Assembly: GCF_019670125.1 (NCBI RefSeq)
Contig: NZ_AP023033.1
Span: 1,496,501-1,560,500 of the forward strand
DNA length: 64,000 bases
Direction: 5' to 3'
Source of the DNA: Agarivorans aestuarii
Lineage (GTDB): Bacteria; Pseudomonadota; Gammaproteobacteria; Enterobacterales; Celerinatantimonadaceae
Shown here: positions 33,622 to 41,822 of the stretch, in pieces
Layout: the number at the start of each line of letters is the position of its first letter
Numbering within the stretch: the first letter of the stretch is position 1
Program-made: the position numbers and the translations under genes
Notes under the pieces: generated by a model
The model's input: the letters and a program-made list of their open reading frames with translations, nothing else
What the model was told of the DNA's origin: nothing
The model's database searches: none

Positions 33622-34047
33622 ATGATCCGACCTTATCAATCAGGTGATACTGAAACAGTATTGAATATATGGCTGGCCGCTTCGATAAAAGCGCACGATT
33701 TTGTAGATGCCAGCTTTTGGCATTCGCAAGTAGATAATATGCGTAATCTCTATCTACCTAATGCCGAGACTTACGTATATCAGCAAGACAACCAAGTACT
33801 TGGGTTTTATGCGCTTGATGAAAAACATATAGCGGCTATTTTTGTGGCACCCGATTCACAAGGGCAGGGTATTGGAAAACAGCTCATTGCTCATGCCAAG
33901 CAACAGCGCAGTGTTTTAACTTTGTCGGTGTATAAGCAAAACACCGCTAGTTATCAGTTCTATTTGTCTCAGGGGTTTAGTTTGGTGAAAGAGCAAATAG
34001 ACCCACATACTGGTTTGCCAGAATACACCATGAGTACCGGTATCTAG
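33622..34047 (+). CDS. GNAT family N-acetyltransferase
   Basis: Acetyl-CoA-dependent transferase of 141 residues. Motif A, which binds the pyrophosphate of acetyl-CoA, reads VAPDSQGQGIGKQLI (about 78-92), and motif B is NTASYQFYLSQGFSL. The N-terminus IRPYQSGDTETVLNIWLAASIKAHDF is like the YiaC/YjaB subgroup. The acceptor substrate is unknown. A bidirectional terminator follows. Confidence 0.9.
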   Translation: MIRPYQSGDTETVLNIWLAASIKAHDFVDASFWHSQVDNMRNLYLPNAETYVYQQDNQVLGFYALDEKHIAAIFVAPDSQGQGIGKQLIAHAKQQRSVLTLSVYKQNTASYQFYLSQGFSLVKEQIDPHTGLPEYTMSTGI

Positions 34048-34060
34048 AGCTGCAGAAAGC

Positions 34061-34092
34061 AAAAAGCTTGGCCAATTGAGCCAAGCTTTTTT
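34061..34092. terminator. Bidirectional intrinsic terminator
   Basis: AAAAAGCTTGGC and GCCAAGCTTTTTT form a strong stem with A-run and T-run on the two sides, between the convergent acetyltransferase (plus) and SYLF (minus) genes. Confidence 0.88.
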
Positions 34093-34115
34093 GTTATTTG
34101 CTTACTTAGTTAAGT

Positions 34116-34685
34116 CTAGCTTTGGTTCAAGTCTTTATCTTTCCAAAACTTAGTGCCTTTTACGGTCGCTTCTAACGATAAGCCAGCTTCGGTCATTTGA
34201 TAGATAGTTACATCTCCAATAGCACCTTCACTTTCTGCAGAGCCACCTTTATCGCCAGCTTTAGCAGATGCGTCAGCTTGCGCGCCAAACAACCAGCCAG
34301 ATTCTACAAACTTGTCGTAAGCTTCTCGGGTGTTAAAAACCATCAATGCGCGGAAGTCTTTTACGCCAGCGCCAAAACCAACCCCTGCTTCACCCATATT
34401 CATATAAGTGCGTTTGCCGCTTTGGTTGTCGATGGCAACACCATGGCCGCCGCCAGCAGAGATAACAAATAAGTTGATACCGGCATTGCTAAATACTGCG
34501 TAACCTACTGCGCCGTTGATTTTGCCGGCAATGTCGCTATTTTCTTTCTTAAAGTCAACCAAGGTTTCTTGAACCATTTGGTCTGATTCGGCACGTTCTT
34601 CTGCTGCGCTTTTACTAAATGCAGGCATGCTAATAGTCATGTTTAAAAGTGCGATGGCGAAAATAGCTTTAAGTGATTTTGTCAT
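34116..34685 (-). CDS. SYLF/YSC84-domain exported protein
   Basis: Lipid-binding SYLF domain protein of about 190 residues, with a signal peptide (KSLKAIFAIALLNMTISMPAFS) and a mature part that contains GYAVFSNAGINLFVISAGGGHGVA, GEAGVGFGAGVKDFRALMVF and GWLFGAQADASAKAGDKGG, all conserved in bacterial Ysc84-like proteins. It should sit in the periplasm. The ATG at 34685 follows AGGA at six to seven bases; twelve upstream codons are likely non-coding. Confidence 0.88.
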   Translation of the reverse strand: MTKSLKAIFAIALLNMTISMPAFSKSAAEERAESDQMVQETLVDFKKENSDIAGKINGAVGYAVFSNAGINLFVISAGGGHGVAIDNQSGKRTYMNMGEAGVGFGAGVKDFRALMVFNTREAYDKFVESGWLFGAQADASAKAGDKGGSAESEGAIGDVTIYQMTEAGLSLEATVKGTKFWKDKDLNQS

Positions 34686-34851
34686 TATTGATCCTAAATA
34701 TGTGCTGGGTATAGCCAGCAAAAATTAACAATCTGAAATACAACTCGGCCTTTCAACTTGCTGCTATTTTAATCAAACTATGGTGGTAAATTGACATTTT
34801 GCGAACAAGTGCAAAAATAATGACTATGGTTCATAGGGAAGTGGCGGCGAG

Positions 34852-35847
34852 ATGCAGGAATATCAATTTCAGTTACCAGCCTTAAAGTGGGTTGTAGACA
34901 TCATGGAGCAGCAAGGTATAGACAGGCATCGACTGTTAGCCGCTGCAGATATCTCGCCGAGTTTATTGCGTCAAACCAGCGGCTTAATTAGTCAGCTTAA
35001 AGTGGCAAAGTTAATGACAGCTGCAGATCGCGCTAGTCAACAGCCTTTGGCCAGCGCACGTTGTGGCTTGTCGATGCCTTTGCGTAAGCAAGGAGTATTA
35101 GCCATTGCGGTTCAAAGCATGCCTAATCTAGAAGCGATGATCCAAATGTTGAAGGCATTCTTGAATGCTCAGTCGAGCGGAACTGACCTAGATTTAGTGC
35201 AAGAGGGGAACTTAGTTAGGGCCGAATTTAGTTTACGTTTTGCTGATCAACTTAGTTGTGACTCTATGCATAGGGCAATGCTGTGTAACTTATTTAAAAC
35301 CTTCCAAACGTTGTTTGGAGAGTCGTGGCGAGCGACCGAAGTATGGTTAATGCATAGTTTTAGTCATACTAAAGAGCTATCCCAACTTCTTAATTGCCCG
35401 GTAAAAGACAATAAAGCTATTAATGCCATTGTGTTTGAACAGCGTTGGGCCCACGTTACTGGCGCGCAAGTTTACCCTGCAGAAGCATTGCGTAAACAAA
35501 GTAGCGAAACCTTACAGCGGCTTGAAGACTTGGATGATCTTATTTATCAGATTTTGCCGCCATTAATCTACGATGGAAATACCAGTATTGAGCATGTAGC
35601 GGACTTATTTGGAGTGCATGTTCGGGTGTTGCAAAAGCGCTTAAAAGCCAAAGGAACTAGCTATTCAACCTTGTTAGAAGACGCCAGAAAAACCATGGCA
35701 GTGGACTTTTTAGTTGATAGCCAGCTATCAATTGCAGATATCTCGCTGCAATTGGGCTTTAAAGAACCGGCCATATTTATCCGCAGCTTTAAAAAGTGGT
35801 TCAAGCAAACGCCACTGCAATGGCGTAAATCGGCGAAAGGCTATTAA
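34852..35847 (+). CDS. AraC family transcriptional regulator
   Basis: Regulator of 331 residues with an N-terminal Arabinose_bd-type domain (about 20-200) as in OruR/ArgR-like members, and a C-terminal helix-turn-helix pair (IEHVADLFGVHVRVLQKRLKAKG and IADISLQLGFKEPAIFIRSFKKWF). It stands alone, divergent from the SYLF gene. Targets are not evident from context. Confidence 0.9.
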   Translation: MQEYQFQLPALKWVVDIMEQQGIDRHRLLAAADISPSLLRQTSGLISQLKVAKLMTAADRASQQPLASARCGLSMPLRKQGVLAIAVQSMPNLEAMIQMLKAFLNAQSSGTDLDLVQEGNLVRAEFSLRFADQLSCDSMHRAMLCNLFKTFQTLFGESWRATEVWLMHSFSHTKELSQLLNCPVKDNKAINAIVFEQRWAHVTGAQVYPAEALRKQSSETLQRLEDLDDLIYQILPPLIYDGNTSIEHVADLFGVHVRVLQKRLKAKGTSYSTLLEDARKTMAVDFLVDSQLSIADISLQLGFKEPAIFIRSFKKWFKQTPLQWRKSAKGY

Positions 35848-36058
35848 TAAATCTATTTTCTTTATTGTTGTATTTCATAATTACTGATTTGGTGACTCGG
35901 TTTGGTGATTATTGCTTCATTATGGTGTGATTTGGAATTTAGATTCTGTCATTACTTTGAAATATATGGTTTTTATATTTGGCATACAAAATGCGACATA
36001 GATCACAAGGGAGTGGGTTTAACTCCTAAGTTGTCGTAACAAGCCAAGGATGAAAATC

Positions 36059-36706
36059 ATGAAAAAATTACATATTTGGTGTGTGGCTGGGCTAAGCCTA
36101 GCTTTGAGTAATAGCTTTGTGGCTTCTGCAAAGCCAAATGCTACTAATGAAGATCAGCGTTTAAGTGCTTGGTGCACCCAGCTTAAAAAACAGCAGAGTT
36201 GTTATAACTTACACCAGCAGTTAGCAGAGCAAGGCAGGCCAGAGTCGGCTTATTGGATAGGTAAAGCTAGTGCAAGAGGCATGTTTGAAGCAGCCGATTT
36301 AACTAAGGCGCTTGGTTATTACCAAGTGGCCAGCCAAGAAATGCACCCAGCAGCCAGCCGTGAATTGGGTTTGCTTTACTACCATGGAATAAGTGGTGAG
36401 CGAGATTTCGCAAAAGCGCAGCGCTTATTTGAACAGGCTATCGAGCAGGGTAACCCACAAGCTATTTGGGCACTGGCCCGCATGTACCATTACGGTCGTG
36501 GAGTTGAGCAAAACTATAACAAAGCCTTTGAACTGTTTAGCTTGGCCGCTGATAAAGGCTCTAAACCTGCTGCTAGTACTTTGGCTTACTACTATAAAGT
36601 AGGCTTGGCCACCAAGCCCAACCCGCGCTTAGCCAGTTATTGGCGCAACAAAGCTAATGATAAAAAATTAGTGACCTGGAATCGAAGCATTCCTGATTAT
36701 CGCTAG
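36059..36706 (+). CDS. Sel1-repeat secreted protein
   Basis: Exported protein of 215 residues with a signal peptide (KKLHIWCVAGLSLALSNSFVASA) and about four Sel1-like helical repeats (for example ASRELGLLYYHGISGERDFAKAQRLFEQA and AIWALARMYHYGRGVEQNYNKAFELFSLA). Such repeats mediate protein contacts. AAGG lies nine bases before the ATG at 36059, which therefore beats the ATG at 36050. A MITE starts seven bases after its stop codon, between the gene and its apparent terminator. Confidence 0.87.
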   Translation: MKKLHIWCVAGLSLALSNSFVASAKPNATNEDQRLSAWCTQLKKQQSCYNLHQQLAEQGRPESAYWIGKASARGMFEAADLTKALGYYQVASQEMHPAASRELGLLYYHGISGERDFAKAQRLFEQAIEQGNPQAIWALARMYHYGRGVEQNYNKAFELFSLAADKGSKPAASTLAYYYKVGLATKPNPRLASYWRNKANDKKLVTWNRSIPDYR

Positions 36707-36712
36707 TTACTA

Positions 36713-36963
36713 GGGTTTGTTTATCTTTGGTGTTGAAATTTTGTTCGAGATAAGCGGGCTTTAATCGCGGCGAGCACTTAGAAGCCTAGTGGGCTAAGCT
36801 AGAAGTGCTTAACAAAGAGTAAAGTTCGCTTATCCGAACCCTTCGGGCAGCATTTCTTAGCCATTTATTCAGCGTTAGCGAGTGATTATTAAGCCCACTT
36901 AACTGCACACTCACTGTCTTGCATAAATGACTGCAAAAACCATCACCAAAGATCAACAGACCC
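36713..36963. mobile_element. MITE-like element type 1, copy 2
   Basis: A 251-bp relative of the copy at 29342, with ends GGGTTTGTTTATCTTTGG and CCAAAGATCAACAGACCC and flanking TA dinucleotides (36711-36712 and 36964-36965). It is slightly shorter than copy 1 through a small deletion near its right end. No reading frame is conserved between the two. Confidence 0.85.
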
Positions 36964-36969
36964 TAGAAT

Positions 36970-37004
36970 CAACAAAGCCAGCATAGTTATTGCTGGCTTT
37001 GTTG
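36970..37004 (+). terminator. Strong intrinsic terminator
   Basis: CAACAAAGCCAGCA and TGCTGGCTTTGTTG make a perfect 14-bp stem with a seven-base loop, followed by CTTTT. It probably belonged to the Sel1 gene before the MITE inserted between them. Confidence 0.8.
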
Positions 37005-37131
37005 CTTTTACAAGCCGTTCATCTTTGTGACATAAATCTAACATCAATTTTTCATCACTTTGTCACTCGATGAATCTTTACTGGTTAGCTCTTAAATCGA
37101 TGTTATTCACCAACAATAAGGACGTTAACCA

Positions 37132-38304
37132 ATGAAATTCTCTCAGCTAGGGCTATTTCTCTGCCCACTTGTACTATTAAGCGCCTGTAGCGACGACGAC
37201 AATCCTATTCAAGCGGCCAACACTGGGGCTATATCAAAAGTGCAATTAGGGCCTCGTCCAGCATTCTTAGTTGATCAGCTCGCCGACGGAGAGCTAAAAA
37301 CAAGCTTACAAGCGTGTGTAGATGACATGACAACTTATAGCGCAAGTGACTTCTCTATTGGTCACCGTGGCGCGCCATTAATGTTCCCAGAGCATACCAA
37401 AGAAAGCTATATGGCTGCGGCGCGTATGGGAGCCGGTGTGCTTGAGTGTGATGTAGCCTTTACCAAAGATGGCGAACTGGTTTGCCGCCACTCACATGCT
37501 GATTTACACACCACTACCAATGTACTGGCAGTGCCAGATCTAGCTGCTAAATGTTCAGTTCCCTTCACTCCGGCAGACACTGCTAATGGCGTAGAGGCCA
37601 CTGCCGAGTGTCGTACCTCAGACTTTACCTTGGCTGAATATAAAAGCCTAACCGGTAAAATGGACGCGGCTAATAAACAAGCAACCACCGTTGAAGAGTA
37701 CATGGATGCAACGCCAAGTTTCCGTACCGATCTTTACGCTGAGGTTGGCACATTAATGTCGCATAAAGAAAGTATTGCGTTGTTTAAGGAGCTAGGCGTA
37801 AAAATGACGCCAGAGCTTAAAACACCCGCTGCGCAAGACTTAGCAGCAGCAGGGATTACCCAGCAAGAATTTGCCCAAAAAATGATTGACGAATACATTG
37901 AAGCAGGCATTGAGCCTAGCGAGGTTTATGCTCAATCTTTCTCAATTGACGATGTAGAATACTGGGTTGCCAACACCCCAGAGTTTGGTGAGCAAGCCGT
38001 TTATCTTATTTACTTGCTTGATGGTGTGCCTAGCCCAACAGAAATTGCCGCTAAAAACATCAATATTGTTGCGCCCATTTATACTGCGCTTGTTGAAGAG
38101 CAAGATGGAGCAGTAGTTGCCACCGATTATGCCAAGCAGCTAAAAGAAGCGGGCTTAGATTTAATTACTTGGACCATCGAGCGCAAGTACACCTCAATGC
38201 ATGAATTTGAAGTACTTAATGTACTTAAAAAAGATCTTGAGTTAGTTGGCGTATTTTCTGATTGGCCAGCCACTGTGACCTTCTTCGATAACTGCATAAA
38301 ATAG
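37132..38304 (+). CDS. Glycerophosphodiester phosphodiesterase lipoprotein
   Basis: Lipoprotein (signal ending LLSACSD) of 390 residues with the GDPD TIM-barrel. The catalytic motif reads SIGHRGAPLMFPEHTKESY, then ECDVAFTKDGELVCRH (about residues 82-120), with the usual His, Glu, Glu/Asp and second His. It would hydrolyse glycerophosphodiesters from phospholipid turnover to glycerol 3-phosphate and an alcohol in the periplasm or at the surface. The insertion around residues 125-200 is long for the family. AAGGAC precedes the ATG. Confidence 0.9.
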   Translation: MKFSQLGLFLCPLVLLSACSDDDNPIQAANTGAISKVQLGPRPAFLVDQLADGELKTSLQACVDDMTTYSASDFSIGHRGAPLMFPEHTKESYMAAARMGAGVLECDVAFTKDGELVCRHSHADLHTTTNVLAVPDLAAKCSVPFTPADTANGVEATAECRTSDFTLAEYKSLTGKMDAANKQATTVEEYMDATPSFRTDLYAEVGTLMSHKESIALFKELGVKMTPELKTPAAQDLAAAGITQQEFAQKMIDEYIEAGIEPSEVYAQSFSIDDVEYWVANTPEFGEQAVYLIYLLDGVPSPTEIAAKNINIVAPIYTALVEEQDGAVVATDYAKQLKEAGLDLITWTIERKYTSMHEFEVLNVLKKDLELVGVFSDWPATVTFFDNCIK

Positions 38305-38505
38305 TCACTATATTCATCGAACTGTTGCTGTTAATGCGTATTAGCAGCAACTTTGTGATCGCAATAGCACTTTTTTCTGTATTTCCCCTGCAATTGATTA
38401 ATCGCAACAAAATAATTATTCACTATTTTCTTCGAGCGATTGTGTGGTAGCGTTGCTGCCGCTGCCTTCTTTGGTCATTAGGCAGTGGTCAACAAAGGAA
38501 TAATA

Positions 38506-39186
38506 ATGAAAAAATCAGTTTATTGTTTAGCAAGTTGTATTGCCGCCGCGTTTATCGTTGGCTGTAGCAGCAACAATCAAACTAGTACTAGTGAAACACC
38601 AGCCGCAGTTGTATGTAGCGGCGTGTGTGGCGAGCAAGAGTTTACTCGTGCTCAGCAACTACACCACGGTGACGGCGTAGAGCAAAACTACGATGCAGCC
38701 TTGGCAGAATATTTAAAAGCAGCCAAAGCAGGCAATGTAGCTGCCATGACGCAAGCTGCGGTGTTATACCAAGAGGGCTTAACTAGCCAAGGCAGTAAGC
38801 CTGAGCTGGCGGTTGAGTGGCTAATGGTTGCCGCCAAGCAGCAAGATGCAGAAGCGCAATTTCTATTAGCAGAAAACTTTTGGAATGGCATAGGCGCCGA
38901 GCAAGATTTTGGCAAAGCCGAGTTTTGGTATAACCAGGCAGCATTAAACAAACACCAAGAAGCTGCTTACCTATTAGGTTTGTATTACTTCGAAGGCGAA
39001 AACATGGATGAAGATCCTGAGCAAGCCTATGTGTGGATGTCGATTGCTGCGTTGCTAGGCCATGGAAATGCACCTGGCGATCGCGACTTCTTAATCGGCG
39101 AAGAGCTAGACATGACGCAGAAAAAAGCGGCTTGGAAAGAAGTAGATCGTTTAATTAAAGAAATGGGCATCGAGGTGCCTTGGTAG
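38506..39186 (+). CDS. Sel1-repeat lipoprotein
   Basis: Lipoprotein of 226 residues (signal ending IVGCSS) with about four Sel1-like repeats, for example FTRAQQLHHGDGVEQNYDAALAEYLKAA and AQFLLAENFWNGIGAEQDFGKAEFWYNQA. It is the membrane-anchored counterpart of the secreted Sel1 protein at 36 kb, with the GDPD lipoprotein between them. The ATG at 38506 follows AAAGGAA. Probably a scaffold for other envelope proteins. Confidence 0.87.
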   Translation: MKKSVYCLASCIAAAFIVGCSSNNQTSTSETPAAVVCSGVCGEQEFTRAQQLHHGDGVEQNYDAALAEYLKAAKAGNVAAMTQAAVLYQEGLTSQGSKPELAVEWLMVAAKQQDAEAQFLLAENFWNGIGAEQDFGKAEFWYNQAALNKHQEAAYLLGLYYFEGENMDEDPEQAYVWMSIAALLGHGNAPGDRDFLIGEELDMTQKKAAWKEVDRLIKEMGIEVPW

Positions 39187-39346
39187 CCGTAATACGCTAC
39201 TAAATCTTAGATGAACTTACTGTCATCACAACAATAATGAGTTGGTATTGATTGAAGGTTAAGTCGGTCAAATATTCGTCAATACTAACTCCTTTTTACA
39301 GTGCTTTATTGTATAGTTGAACTACCCCTTAAGTGGAGGAATGACG

Positions 39347-40282
39347 ATGCTATATTTAATAGAGTTTTTGTTATTTTTACTGCTAGTGGCAGCCCTTGCC
39401 TTACCCTTTTATCGCAATCAAGAAGTGTTTGAAATTGCCGATATTGACGCCGACGACCTTCCCGGAAAACACGTACAACTTAGTCATGGTTTAGTTCACT
39501 TTCATCGAGAGGGGCAACGCACTGCGCCTGTTGTTGTGCTAATTCATGGGTTCTCTGCATTTTCTTATGTTTGGGAACGTAACGTTAATAGTCTACTTAA
39601 GCAGGGCTATCAGGTGATTAGCGTTGACCTATATGGGCGAGGTTATTCGGCTAGACCAAATACTGCTTATACTCGGCAGCTGTTTGTGGAGCAAATAAAG
39701 GAGTTGCTCGATGACCAGCAAATAGATGAACCAGTGTATTTAGCTGGTTTATCTATGGGCGGGGCGATTAGCGTAAGGTTTGCTGAATTGTACCCCGATA
39801 GAGTCGCAGGGCTTATCTTACTTGCACCTTTAACTTCCACACCCAAAATTGCGCCTTTGCCTATACCGATTATCGGTGAATATATGGCCTATAGCTTTGT
39901 GATACCTAGTTTGCCTAAACGACAGTTAGACGATTTATCTAACCTAGAAAAAGCACTTGATTGGGTGGCACAGTTCGAGCCTCAAATGCGCTACAAGGGC
40001 TACCGAAAGGCAATGTTGGCAACCGTAAGAGGCTTGATGCAAGAGCCAATGCTAGATGCTTATTTTGCAGTGGCTAAAATTAATATACCTAGCTTGGTTG
40101 TGTGGGGAGATGCCGACAAAGTATTGCCATATCGCCAAGCGCAGGGTGTTCAAAAAGCCTTAGGCGAGCATTGTCAGTTAGTCACTGTTGAAGGGGCAGG
40201 ACACGCTTTGCAGTATGAATATAGCGAGCAAGTTAATCAGCACATTGCTACATTTTTAGCATCTATCAACAAGCTTAAATAG
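39347..40282 (+). CDS. Alpha/beta hydrolase, membrane-anchored
   Basis: Serine hydrolase of about 311 residues with an N-terminal hydrophobic anchor (LYLIEFLLFLLLVAALALPF). The oxyanion region is VVLIHGFSAFSYVW, the nucleophile elbow GLSMGGA, the acid in VVWGDADKVLPY and the catalytic His in GAGHALQYE. The true substrate is unknown. GGAGG lies seven bases before the ATG at 39347; an ATG at 39341 is too near this site. A terminator follows. Confidence 0.88.
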   Translation: MLYLIEFLLFLLLVAALALPFYRNQEVFEIADIDADDLPGKHVQLSHGLVHFHREGQRTAPVVVLIHGFSAFSYVWERNVNSLLKQGYQVISVDLYGRGYSARPNTAYTRQLFVEQIKELLDDQQIDEPVYLAGLSMGGAISVRFAELYPDRVAGLILLAPLTSTPKIAPLPIPIIGEYMAYSFVIPSLPKRQLDDLSNLEKALDWVAQFEPQMRYKGYRKAMLATVRGLMQEPMLDAYFAVAKINIPSLVVWGDADKVLPYRQAQGVQKALGEHCQLVTVEGAGHALQYEYSEQVNQHIATFLASINKLK

Positions 40283-40313
40283 CCACCAAGCTGGTTTATT
40301 TATTTCGTTATAG

Positions 40314-40337
40314 AAGGCGCTGTCAGAGCGCCTTTTC
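40314..40337 (+). terminator. Intrinsic terminator of the hydrolase gene
   Basis: AAGGCGCT and AGCGCCTT pair around a five-base loop, followed by TTC, about 30 bases after the hydrolase stop. Confidence 0.75.
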
Positions 40338-40500
40338 TAATACTTTTGTTATCGAATAAAGATACATTTGTTATTTATAAACTTGCCATTTACGGTATTG
40401 CCATAGATACTAAATTTGAACATTTGTTAACGGCAACAAAGTTTCTATGGCGTTGATTTATCAACTTATAGTTTACTTTTTGCCCTACTAGAAGTTAGCT

Positions 40501-41460
40501 ATGCAAGCACCAAGTACACCTATTGGCGAAGCAAGTCGCCTTAAAGCGTTAAAAGATCTCGATATTTTGGATACGATGCCAGAAGAGCGCTTTGATCGGA
40601 TTACACGAATGGCCAAACGGCTATTTGATGTGCCAATTGCTTTAGTGAGTTTGATTGATGAAAACCGCCAATGGTTTAAATCATGTTTTGGTGTTGATGC
40701 CAGTGAAACGCCTCGTGACATCTCTTTTTGCGGTCACGCTATTTTGGGTGACGATACCTTTCAAATTGAAGATGCATTGGCAGATCCGCGCTTTGCAGAT
40801 AACCCACTGGTAACTGGCTACCCGCATATTCGCTTTTATGCCGGCCACCCACTTACTACTCCAGATGGAGAGAAGATAGGCACCTTATGCATTATCGATA
40901 CTAAGCCAAAAAGCCTAACTAAAGATGACCTAATTGCACTGGATGATTTAGCGGTAATGGTGGAGCAAGAACTGGCTGCACTGCAAATGGCGATTACCGA
41001 TGAATTAACCAGTATTTCTAATCGTCGTGGCTTTATGAAGCTAGCAAATTACTCGTTCGCCATGTGCCGCAGGCAAGTTATCCCACTTACTATTGCCTAT
41101 ATGGATTTAGACCAGTTTAAACCCATTAATGATCAATATGGTCATGCTGAAGGTGACAATGCCTTGCGTTTATTTGCCGAGCAAATGCGTGTTTCATTTC
41201 GAGAGTCTGATCTGTTTGCCCGCATGGGCGGAGATGAGTTTGTAGTGATGTTTACCGATACCAACGAAGCGGATGCAACCGAAATACTACAACGTTTTAC
41301 CAGCGATCTTAGTGCAGCTGCCAAGCAGCATAAGCTCGCTTACCCTCTATGTTTTAGTTACGGTTTGTTGGAAGTAGACTTTACTCAATATCCTTCTATC
41401 GACAGCGCTTTAGAGCAAGCTGACCAGTTAATGTATCGTCATAAAAGTTGCCAGCGCTAG
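40501..41460 (+). CDS. GAF-GGDEF diguanylate cyclase
   Basis: Cytoplasmic signalling enzyme that makes cyclic di-GMP. A GAF domain (about 25-160, with DIPIALVSLIDENRQWFKSC-like region near VPIALVSLIDENRQWFKS) precedes a GGDEF domain (about 165-315). The active site MGGDEF is intact, and the inhibitory-site residues RESD lie at the standard position upstream, so feedback by c-di-GMP is expected. The ligand of the GAF domain is unknown. It stands alone between two terminated units. Confidence 0.92.
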   Translation: MQAPSTPIGEASRLKALKDLDILDTMPEERFDRITRMAKRLFDVPIALVSLIDENRQWFKSCFGVDASETPRDISFCGHAILGDDTFQIEDALADPRFADNPLVTGYPHIRFYAGHPLTTPDGEKIGTLCIIDTKPKSLTKDDLIALDDLAVMVEQELAALQMAITDELTSISNRRGFMKLANYSFAMCRRQVIPLTIAYMDLDQFKPINDQYGHAEGDNALRLFAEQMRVSFRESDLFARMGGDEFVVMFTDTNEADATEILQRFTSDLSAAAKQHKLAYPLCFSYGLLEVDFTQYPSIDSALEQADQLMYRHKSCQR

Positions 41461-41822
41461 AAATATCCTCGCGGTTAACCAATTTCTTGTTTAATTGTTA
41501 AATATTCGGCTTTTCTTAAATCGATATGTTTGAATATTTTGTCGACTGCTAAGGTTGCTCCTCTGGTATTACCTCTTAAAAATGTAAAGTGTTATTGTTT
41601 TAAAGCTGGCTTAATGCAGCCTTAATCGCCAATGAAAGGCTTTTCTTGGCATTGTTTTTAGATTTTTGTAGTGATCTTTGTCTCATATTTTTTAATGCAA
41701 TAGACAAATAAAAATTTATGTAGACAGGTTAACAAAAGATCAAATTGGTAATCCAATTGTGTTTTATTTGTTGATGTGTGGTGTTAGCTTTGCCTTGAAT
41801 TTAACTCAAGGAGATGCAGTTC
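41461..41822. other. Intergenic region without recognised features
   Basis: About 360 AT-rich bases between the cyclase and the beta-helix gene. The only supportable signal is the AAGGAG ribosome site at 41808-41813. No gene, hairpin terminator or repeat stood out. Confidence 0.5.
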
